IMG/VR virus record: IMGVR_UViG_3300022690_000526
Span: 1 to 22,129 of that record
DNA length: 22,129 nucleotides
DNA from: a virus
Strand: one strand, 5' to 3'
The notes below the pieces were generated by a model, which searched no databases, was not told the DNA's origin, and saw only the letters and a list, made by a program, of their open reading frames with translations. Below, in pieces: positions 6,517-11,962 of this stretch. Position numbers and translations under genes: made by a program. The first letter of the stretch is position 1; every line of letters begins with the position of its first letter.

Positions 6517-6838
6517 GAAGGGGGCGATATTTGTTTGTTACCGCTGTAAAGTAGCAATCGGAGTAACGGATCCATTAATACTTGCACAGAATTTAATCAA
6601 AGCTGGCACCATGATGAAGCCTAAAGATAAGGTAATCATTGGACAGCTTGAATGGGAAGTTACACTTGTTAAAAAAGATCGCGATGCGTTATTGCGGCGG
6701 CCAAATCCAAAAAATAAAAAATTAATGGATTTTTGCATAGTGGAGGTTATAGATTTTGTCTTTGACAAAGAAAGAAGAACTTGGGTTGAAGTTGAAACCC
6801 TTCCAGCAGACGGGGACAGCGTTTTTAAAAGCAAATAA
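6437..6838 (+). CDS. Zinc-ribbon protein (133 aa)
   Basis: The protein opens with DPDCPICNKMMMFRAGKKGAIFVCYRCK when split at its ligands: C-x2-C, 15-20 residues, C-x2-C, a standard single zinc ribbon (about residues 12-38). The rest is mixed alpha/beta with a segment EWEVTLVKKDRDALLR. I chose ATG 6437; ATG 6446 is equally possible, and an upstream TTG at 6428 is less so. It overlaps the upstream gene by 80 bp and, unusually, the downstream helicase by 83 bp. If one of the two A6 runs at 6709-6721 were overcalled, the protein would end near 6725 and the second overlap would vanish. It is probably a nucleic-acid-binding helper of the helicase (inference from adjacency). Confidence 0.65.
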   Translation: MIHMIGQQEKDPDCPICNKMMMFRAGKKGAIFVCYRCKVAIGVTDPLILAQNLIKAGTMMKPKDKVIIGQLEWEVTLVKKDRDALLRRPNPKNKKLMDFCIVEVIDFVFDKERRTWVEVETLPADGDSVFKSK

Positions 6839-8066
6839 GCACGCTCTTTTGGCAGATGAAATGGGATTAGGTAAAACTATCCAAGCTATCTGTGCGCTGA
6901 ACGAGATATACGCCAATAGCGTACTGATCGTATGCCCGGCTTCTATAAAACTCAACTGGCAAGATGAATTAGACTTGTGGCTGAAAGGAGATCTAAAAGT
7001 TTATGTCACGCAAAAGCGTTCCGCTATTATCCCGAAGGATGCGAATATTATCGTGGTTAATTACGATATTATTTCACACAGCAATATTTATTATCAGCTT
7101 CGCGATCGCACTTATGACGCTATTATTTGTGACGAGGCTCATTATTTAAAAACAATGGGGACGGCGCGTACCAAGGCCATGCTCAATTCCAAAGGGCTGA
7201 TCCGAAAGGGTAAGTATAAATGGCTTCTAACTGGTACGCCCGTCCTAAACCGACCGATGGAATTATACGCCATTTTAAAAGTGTTAGCACATGAATGTAT
7301 CAAACCTTACGACAGTTGGCCTAAATTTGCTTACAGATTTTGTGGCGCTTTCCACGACCAATACGGATTTAATACTCGTGGCGCTTCTCATCTTGATGAT
7401 CTTAATACTCGACTTAAACCGTTCATGTTAAGAAGGATGAAAAAAGATGTCTTACCGGAATTGCCTGATAAAATTCTTCAAATCATTCCGCTTACTCCCA
7501 AGGGAGAAATTGTTAAATGGCTTGATGCTGAATCTAAAATGCCAAGCGATGTTAAAAAACGGTACGAAGAAAATGCGGATCTCGGGGCCATGGCCGAGAT
7601 CCGTCAGGGCATAGGCCTAGCGAAATTGGAGCAATGTTATGAGCATATTGATGAAGCCTTACGGTGTCAACAAAAGATCGTTGTGTTTGCGTATCATCGC
7701 AATGTTATTGATTTGCTTTTGTCTAAATATCGAAATATGCTGCCCGTGTGCGTGCGAGGTGGCATGACATCGCAGAAAAAATACAACGCAGAACAAACCT
7801 TTAAAATGAATCCATACTGCCGCATGTTTATAGGGAACATAGAAGCGGCCGGTATTGGGTTGAATCTGCAAGTGGCCAGCCATGTTATTTTCGTTGAATA
7901 TGATTGGGTACCGGGGAAGATCGCACAGGCGGTTGATAGATTACACCGCATAGGGCAAAAGGATACTGTAGTTGCTCAATTTTTAATTGTTAAGGGATCG
8001 TTAGACGAAACCATGATGGGATCGGCGATTTATAAAGCTAGGAATATAAAAAGGATATTAGAATGA
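6756..8066 (+). CDS. SNF2-family DNA helicase/translocase
   Basis: The 436-residue superfamily 2 ATPase has the full SNF2 motif set: Q-like LKPFQQTG (14-20), Walker A DEMGLGKT (34-41), Ia VCPASIKLNW (59-68), Walker B DEAH (126-129), III LLTGTP (157-162), the SNF2 block LKPFMLRR, IV/V IVVFAYHR and AAGIGLNLQVAS, and VI QAVDRLHRIGQ (about 391-401). It should translocate on dsDNA and remodel or anneal replication intermediates, as in SMARCAL1-like phage helicases. The start is TTG at 6756 with GGAGG at 6742-6746; an in-frame TTG two codons later is also possible. No ATG precedes Walker A. It ends in an ATGA overlap. A near-perfect hairpin lies inside at 7576-7603. Confidence 0.92.
   Translation: MSLTKKEELGLKLKPFQQTGTAFLKANKHALLADEMGLGKTIQAICALNEIYANSVLIVCPASIKLNWQDELDLWLKGDLKVYVTQKRSAIIPKDANIIVVNYDIISHSNIYYQLRDRTYDAIICDEAHYLKTMGTARTKAMLNSKGLIRKGKYKWLLTGTPVLNRPMELYAILKVLAHECIKPYDSWPKFAYRFCGAFHDQYGFNTRGASHLDDLNTRLKPFMLRRMKKDVLPELPDKILQIIPLTPKGEIVKWLDAESKMPSDVKKRYEENADLGAMAEIRQGIGLAKLEQCYEHIDEALRCQQKIVVFAYHRNVIDLLLSKYRNMLPVCVRGGMTSQKKYNAEQTFKMNPYCRMFIGNIEAAGIGLNLQVASHVIFVEYDWVPGKIAQAVDRLHRIGQKDTVVAQFLIVKGSLDETMMGSAIYKARNIKRILE
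7576..7603 (+). repeat. Perfect 10-bp inverted repeat inside the helicase gene
   Basis: CGGATCTCGG (7576-7585) and CCGAGATCCG (7594-7603) are exact reverse complements around the 8-nt loop GGCCATGG. The arm is 60 percent G+C, much stronger than the surrounding DNA. It encodes ADLGAMAEIR in the linker region between the two helicase lobes. Confidence 0.8.
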
Positions 8067-8278
8067 GTGCGTCTTTCCACTGTCATTGTGAAGAAAGAAA
8101 AAAGCCCGTTAAAAAACGTAATTGGTTTGTTATTGACTTTAGATGTAATTATTCCGCTTTTAATGGGTATCATTGTACCACGTCAGACTATTCTTCTATT
8201 CAATGTAGATCATGTGGTGCTTTTGGTCGAACTAAAGCAAAATATGTTGATGAATTAAGTCAAGGTAAATTTTTATAA
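8063..8278 (+). CDS. Cysteine-rich small protein, probable zinc binding (71 aa)
   Basis: There is an ATGA overlap with the helicase stop. The 71 residues contain CHCEE near residue 7 and C-x2-C in IQCRSCGAFGRTK near 48, with an extra Cys-His pair, so one or two zinc sites are likely. A competing frame at 8067-8258 lacks these features. The function is unknown. Coupling to the helicase suggests an accessory nucleic-acid-binding role, which is inference. Confidence 0.65.
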   Translation: MSASFHCHCEERKKPVKKRNWFVIDFRCNYSAFNGYHCTTSDYSSIQCRSCGAFGRTKAKYVDELSQGKFL

Positions 8279-8288
8279 GGAGTTTAAA

Positions 8289-8690
8289 ATGAAAGTATTT
8301 CTAGGTGGTACCAAAGATAGCAGATGGAGAGATCATCTAATCGAAAATCTTAAAATTGATTACTTTAATCCGGTGGTAGAGGATTGGACGGCAGCGTGTC
8401 AGGCCCAAGAAGTTATACAACGTGCTGAATGTGACCTTCTCTTATATGTGATCTCCCCTAAAATGACCGGAGTGTATTCGATTGCCGAGGCGGTTGAGGA
8501 TAGCATTAAACGACCGGATAAAACAGTCTTTTGTTATATCCTATGTGATGAGGACAGGCATTTTACTATGGGGCAAACGAGATCCCTATATGCTGTTGGG
8601 AAAATGGTTGAACGTAATGGGGGTAAATTTTTTAGAAAGTTAATTGATGTTGAAAAATATCTAAATGGGAAGGGGGAGAAAAATGAATAA
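8289..8690 (+). CDS. Nucleoside 2-deoxyribosyltransferase-like protein
   Basis: The 133 residues match the 'nucleoside 2-deoxyribosyltransferase like' group: KVFLGGTKDSRWRDHLI (beta1 and nucleotide-binding loop), DYFNPVVEDW, CDLLLYVISPKMTGVYSIAEAVEDS and the C-terminal helix. The Glu in SIAEAVED (about residue 67) is the candidate nucleophile. Members cleave or exchange the base of deoxynucleosides, or act as related hydrolases, in nucleotide salvage. The RBS is TAAGGAG (8276-8282). It is the second gene of this fold in the window (see the fusion at 5403-6050). The stop overlaps the next ATG by eight bases. Confidence 0.85.
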   Translation: MKVFLGGTKDSRWRDHLIENLKIDYFNPVVEDWTAACQAQEVIQRAECDLLLYVISPKMTGVYSIAEAVEDSIKRPDKTVFCYILCDEDRHFTMGQTRSLYAVGKMVERNGGKFFRKLIDVEKYLNGKGEKNE

Positions 8691-8859
8691 AGAAGAACAG
8701 TTTTTTCCAGATAAAAGCGAATTAGAACAAAGCCTAATTAACTTTATCAAGCTGTGCCAAGAAGTTGACAGGAATGTTCCAGACGAATTAACGGAAGCAC
8801 TCACCAATGCGTCAAATGAATGTGGTCTTAAATTAGATATTGATATATTTGACGATTAA
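8683..8859 (+). CDS. Small acidic hypothetical protein (58 aa)
   Basis: The ATG at 8683 follows AGGGGGAG and overlaps the preceding stop. The 58 residues are strongly acidic and helical (KSELEQSLINFIKLCQEVD, DELTEALTNASNE) and end in LDIDIFDD. No recognised family. Small acidic phage proteins can act as DNA mimics or inhibitors, but nothing here shows that. Confidence 0.65.
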   Translation: MNKEEQFFPDKSELEQSLINFIKLCQEVDRNVPDELTEALTNASNECGLKLDIDIFDD

Positions 8860-8884
8860 ACTAATCCCAAGGAAGGAGAAGAAA

Positions 8885-9070
8885 ATGGCAAGACATAGAT
8901 TTGTTATGTATTTGGTTCAGGCGGTTGATAAAACGTGGCGCATTGGATTACGTTCAGCTAATGGCCATATTTTTAATCATAGTTATAATTCGCGGGCAAA
9001 CGCAAAGAAGTCAGCGGATAGTTTATTAAAATCATTTAAAAAGGCAGATATAAGAGTAGATTACACATGA
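8885..9070 (+). CDS. DUF1508/YegP-like small protein (61 aa)
   Basis: A strong RBS (AAGGAAGGAG) precedes ATG 8885. The 61 residues have the DUF1508 layout: beta strands in FVMYLVQAVDKTWRIGLRSANGHIFNHS, then a helix SRANAKKSADSLLKSFKKAD, ending in VDYT. DUF1508 proteins are small alpha/beta domains of uncertain function in bacteria and phages. The basic helix would suit DNA or RNA contact (inference). It is coupled to the next gene by overlap (ATGA). Confidence 0.65.
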   Translation: MARHRFVMYLVQAVDKTWRIGLRSANGHIFNHSYNSRANAKKSADSLLKSFKKADIRVDYT

Positions 9071-9237
9071 AAAAAACATGGAAACAACTTAAAACGATTA
9101 ATGATGTGATTCGGATACGATGTTTAGTATGTGGATCATTATCAAGGTATATAGTGTCAGCGAAAATGAAATTTTCAATAACTAATTTTGTTTGTGAACA
9201 TAAATTAGGAAGAACAATTTTCGGAAATATTAAATGA
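9067..9237 (+). CDS. Small basic cysteine-containing protein (56 aa)
   Basis: The start sits in an ATGA overlap. The 56 residues carry CLVC (about 19-22) and a later FVCEH (42-45), a possible C-x2-C/C-x-H zinc site of the shortened-ribbon type. Lysine and arginine are spread along its length. The function is unknown. It is coupled by ATGA to the next gene, so the reading frame is well supported by its neighbours on both sides. Confidence 0.6.
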   Translation: MKKTWKQLKTINDVIRIRCLVCGSLSRYIVSAKMKFSITNFVCEHKLGRTIFGNIK

Positions 9238-9380
9238 AAGTTAAAGTTTTCATAATTATTAATAATAAAAAATACCAATGGTCAGAGAACATTGCTGATA
9301 ATGGCAATCTTGACAAGTCTTTGAAAGAGGCTTTTAAAATAGCTTTGAAAGCATTTCAAAGCCTTTTACTTGGTAAATGA
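9234..9380 (+). CDS. Hypothetical protein (48 aa)
   Basis: The ATGA overlap supports the start. The 48 residues have a beta start (MKVKVFIIINNKKYQW) followed by a lysine/alanine-rich helix (DKSLKEAFKIALKAFQ). No family is recognised. Its last codons form a perfect 9-bp hairpin at 9342-9362. Confidence 0.55.
   Translation: MKVKVFIIINNKKYQWSENIADNGNLDKSLKEAFKIALKAFQSLLLGK
9342..9370 (+). terminator. Hairpin with short T-run, possible weak terminator
   Basis: GCTTTGAAA (9342-9350) and TTTCAAAGC (9354-9362) form a perfect 9-bp stem with a 3-nt loop, followed by CTTTTACTT. It lies at the end of the 48-aa gene and 30 bp before the next start. The T-run is short and the stem AT-rich, so it would be a leaky terminator or an mRNA processing or stability element at best. 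Confidence 0.35.
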
Positions 9381-9392
9381 AAGGGGTAAAGT

Positions 9393-9752
9393 ATGTCGAT
9401 CGAGAAAGCGCTTGAACGAATTGCAGACGCATTTGAACGTATTGCAAATGTGGCTGAAAGTATGGATAACGAAGCAACAACAGCACCGGAAAAAACAACA
9501 CCGCCCGCTGGTAAAAAAGGTGCTAGCAAAAAAGGTGGTAAGAAAAAAGAGGAAGATACTCCGCCAGCCGCCGACGGGGCAACCGAAGATGAGTTGCGTT
9601 CCGTATTTCAGGAATATGTTGGCCGCAAAGGGAGCGAAGAAGGTACCGCTAAACTTAAAGAGTTAATCGAGGGTTACGGCGCAAGTAAAATTGGTGATCT
9701 TAAAGAAAAAGATTACGACGCCATTATAAAGAAAGTTAAATCATGGAAATAA
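9393..9752 (+). CDS. Phage protein with lysine/alanine-rich linker (119 aa)
   Basis: The RBS AAGGGG precedes the ATG. It has three parts: an N-terminal helix (SIEKALERIADAFERIANVAESM, with repeated ER(I)A turns, coiled-coil-like), a low-complexity linker at about 31-62 rich in K, G, P, A and T (GKKGASKKGGKKKEE), and a C-terminal helical domain (EDELRSVFQEYVGRKGSEEG, LIEGYGASKIGDLKEKDYDAI) that resembles small DNA- or RNA-binding domains in phage replication regions. It overlaps the DUF2800 start in TAATG. The function is unknown. The basic linker and C-domain suggest a DNA-associated role (inference). Confidence 0.75.
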   Translation: MSIEKALERIADAFERIANVAESMDNEATTAPEKTTPPAGKKGASKKGGKKKEEDTPPAADGATEDELRSVFQEYVGRKGSEEGTAKLKELIEGYGASKIGDLKEKDYDAIIKKVKSWK

Positions 9753-10918
9753 TGATACATTCCAATATTGGGGCGAGTACGTGCCATCGATGGTGGAATT
9801 GCGCCGGATCAGTTGCATTAATAGCAAAATGTCCTCCGCAAGAAACCTCGGAGTATGCCCGCGAAGGTACGGCAGCCCATGAAGTAGCGCAGCGCTGTAT
9901 GGAAACATGGATGGACGAAGCTGTATCCACTATGAGTCCACATCAGCTTATTGATGAGGAAATGGAAAATGGTTGGGTTGTGACAGAGGATATGGCAGAG
10001 CATGTATTGAATTATATCAATATGATCTATGCCGATTTAAAGCCATACCTTACCGATGCAGTAGCGATTAAAGACCTTCTTAAAATCGAACATAAATTTA
10101 ACTTAAAATGGATTCATAAAAATATGTTCGGTACTTGTGACGCAATGTTATATATCCCTTTTGTATTGTTAAAAGTTTATGATCTTAAATACGGGGCCGG
10201 AGTGTCCGTTGAAGTTAAAGAAAATAAACAGGCAATGTATTATGGATTGGGAGGCGCACAGATCGGGGATGTCAAGGAAATTGAATTAATTATTTATCAA
10301 CCACGGGCGCCGCATAAGGATGGGGCATGCCGACGGTGGATAATTTCGCCAAATGATTTGAGTAATTTTGGTATTCAATTAAAAGCCAAGGCAATGAAAA
10401 CTTTCGCTAATGACGCCAAGCGTGTTGCTGGTGATTGGTGTAAGTTTTGCCCGGCTATTAGTCAATGCGATGCAGCATTAAAGAAGGTTCAAGAGGTTGC
10501 CATGGTCGATTTTGGAAAATCATCGGCTACTACCTTACCTGATGCAACGCGGATGGATCCAAAAACATTAGGAAAGATCCTCAAATTTGTACCCTTTATT
10601 GACGATTGGTTGAAACAAGTTACCGGCCACGCGCAAGCGCTGGCTGAAAGCGGGCAGCATATTCCCGGTTACAAACTTGTTAAGAAGCGCAGCAATCGAA
10701 AGTTTAAGGATGTAGAGATCGCTGAAACGCAATTGGATATGCTTTACGGCGATGAGGTGTTTGTTAAGAAGTTAAAACCATTGGGGCAATTAGAAAAGAT
10801 CGCAGATAAAAAGGAAATCGATGATCTTTGCTATAAGCCCGAGGCTGGTTCCGTACTGGTTCCCGAGGATGATAGTAGGGAACCGGTTAAAGCATCAGCT
10901 ATTGAGGATTTTTCATAG
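9752..10918 (+). CDS. DUF2800 family, Cas4/RecB-like PD-(D/E)XK nuclease
   Basis: Starting at ATG 9752 (TAATG overlap) the protein has 388 residues; ATG 9743 would add three. The N-terminal signature SNIGASTCHRWWNCAGS and EGTAAHE (38-44) are typical of DUF2800. Nuclease core: GTCDA (D130), then YDLKYG (D144, K146) and a following helix with Gln (ENKQAMYYGLG). Cys17, Cys230, Cys233 and Cys239 (WCKFCPAISQC) form the 1+3 cysteine pattern that holds an iron-sulfur cluster in Cas4/AddB-type nucleases. It probably resects DNA ends in recombination-dependent replication, alongside DUF2815 and the polymerase downstream, the usual phage neighbourhood. Confidence 0.88.
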   Translation: MIHSNIGASTCHRWWNCAGSVALIAKCPPQETSEYAREGTAAHEVAQRCMETWMDEAVSTMSPHQLIDEEMENGWVVTEDMAEHVLNYINMIYADLKPYLTDAVAIKDLLKIEHKFNLKWIHKNMFGTCDAMLYIPFVLLKVYDLKYGAGVSVEVKENKQAMYYGLGGAQIGDVKEIELIIYQPRAPHKDGACRRWIISPNDLSNFGIQLKAKAMKTFANDAKRVAGDWCKFCPAISQCDAALKKVQEVAMVDFGKSSATTLPDATRMDPKTLGKILKFVPFIDDWLKQVTGHAQALAESGQHIPGYKLVKKRSNRKFKDVEIAETQLDMLYGDEVFVKKLKPLGQLEKIADKKEIDDLCYKPEAGSVLVPEDDSREPVKASAIEDFS

Positions 10919-10933
10919 GAAGGAGGTAATGTA

Positions 10934-11230
10934 ATGCAAGAATCATTTTTGTTTATGTTTGAAGAAACTTGCAAATTCGTATTTGGATTTTTGGGATTAA
11001 TGATACCGATTATCTGTTTAATATGTATTATTTTAATTCCAATTCTAATAATTTCTTGGCTTCGGCATAATGCTGAAAGTATAAGATTATTAGACCGCAC
11101 AATTGATCGCCTTCAAAGCGAAAGAAATGACAATAAAAAACGGTCTGATGATTATTATGAGAGGCTAGTTTCTTCAAATCGAGAGAATAAAGAATTGCAA
11201 GAAAAGTTAAGTCGAAAACGAAAACGCTAA
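10934..11230 (+). CDS. Membrane-anchored coiled-coil protein (98 aa)
   Basis: AGGAAGGAGG precedes the ATG. One or two hydrophobic segments cover residues 16-45 (FVFGFLGLMIPIICLICIILIPILIISWL). A charged helix at about 46-98 follows (LLDRTIDRLQSERNDNKKRSDDYYERL, ending RKRKR). The tail is heptad-like and basic at its end, so it would face the cytoplasm. It lies between DUF2800 and DUF2815, which are usually adjacent, so it looks like an insertion into the replication module. Tethering replication proteins to the membrane is possible but not shown. Confidence 0.7.
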   Translation: MQESFLFMFEETCKFVFGFLGLMIPIICLICIILIPILIISWLRHNAESIRLLDRTIDRLQSERNDNKKRSDDYYERLVSSNRENKELQEKLSRKRKR

Positions 11231-11262
11231 ACAAATAATAATCGATAAAAAAGGAGTAACCG

Positions 11263-11832
11263 ATGGACAAAGTAAAAGTAACCACACCAGAGTTTCGAGC
11301 AAGTTTCCCAAACCTATTTGAAGCAAAACTAAATTCTCTTTCGGGTAAAGATGAGTTTAGTATTCAAATGATCTTTGACAAGACCGCTGATTTAGCGCCT
11401 CTTAAAAAGATGGCAGCGGCTTGTGCTAAAGAAAAATGGGGGGATAAAATTCCCGAAAAATTAAGAAATCCGTTTAGGGATGGGGACGAATACAATGACA
11501 CAGCCGACAATCAAAGGGAAGAACTTGCTGGGAAAATATTCATTAACAGTAAGAGTAAGCAGCGCCCGGGCCTCGTTGACGGTAGTTTACAGGCGATCAT
11601 CGATCAATCAGAGTTTTATGGAGGATGTTTTGCGCGTGCTACGGTGCGAGCATACGCCTATGACATCAAGGGAAATCGTGGCGTTGCGTTTGGCCTTCTC
11701 AATGTACAGAAGTTACGCGATGGTGAACCCTTCTCTGGTAAGTTAAAGGCAGAGGATGATTTTTCACCGATCACACAGGATGAAGTAGCAGAAGGCGGGG
11801 AAGAAAAAACGCCGGCTGATATTTTTGGTTAA
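11263..11832 (+). CDS. DUF2815 family ssDNA-binding protein
   Basis: The 189 residues are preceded by AAAGGAG. The core shows the T7 gp2.5-like OB-fold family pattern: VTTPEFRASFPNLFEAK, KDEFSIQMIFDK, then PFRDGDEY, GKIFINSKSKQRPGLVD, YGGCFARATVRAYAYD and NRGVAFGLLNVQKLRDGEPF. The C-terminus is acidic and ends in DIFG, like the protein-interaction tails of ssDNA-binding proteins. It coats ssDNA at forks and during annealing and likely contacts the DNA polymerase downstream. The C-terminal tail (EDDFSPITQDEVAEGGEE) supports this. The gene is followed by the tRNA-like element. Confidence 0.9.
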   Translation: MDKVKVTTPEFRASFPNLFEAKLNSLSGKDEFSIQMIFDKTADLAPLKKMAAACAKEKWGDKIPEKLRNPFRDGDEYNDTADNQREELAGKIFINSKSKQRPGLVDGSLQAIIDQSEFYGGCFARATVRAYAYDIKGNRGVAFGLLNVQKLRDGEPFSGKLKAEDDFSPITQDEVAEGGEEKTPADIFG

Positions 11833-11839
11833 TTAATAA

Positions 11840-11946
11840 GGGATTGTGGCGGAATAGGTAGACGCAATTCGTAAGGTATCATTGGGCGGCTATTCAATCG
11901 GAATAGGTAAAAGGTACCATGTAGGGTGCAAATCCCTACCAATCCT
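11840..11946 (+). tRNA. tRNA-Leu-like element with internal duplication, anticodon not assignable
   Basis: The 5' part is very close to class II tRNA-Leu: acceptor GGGATTG (11840-11846), then TG, D-stem GCG (11849-11851), D-loop GAATAGGTAGA and CGC (11863-11865). The 3' part has a T-arm GTAGGG/CCCTAC (11921-11926 and 11934-11939) around TGCAAAT, then CAATCCT (11940-11946) pairing with the acceptor (one G-U). A variable-arm-like hairpin GGTA/TACC lies at 11906-11918. But it is 107 nt, about 20 longer than tRNA-Leu, the T-stem is one pair too long, and the best anticodon-arm hairpin (CTATT/AATAG, 11890-11906) lacks U33. CGGAATAGGTA occurs twice (11850-11860, 11899-11909), showing duplication. 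It is probably a decayed or repurposed tRNA. Confidence 0.5.
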
Positions 11947-11962
11947 TTTAAAAAGGCAGCAA

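Noticed and set aside
9370-9666. 98-codon plus-strand open frame over the lysine-rich gene
   Set aside because: It is a shadow of the 119-aa gene at 9393-9752, with biased composition caused by the low-complexity linker and no RBS.
11882-11962. N-terminal extension of the polymerase from an in-frame TTG at 11882
   Set aside because: It lies in the tRNA-like element, lacks an RBS, and the ATG at 11963 gives the expected exonuclease I start.
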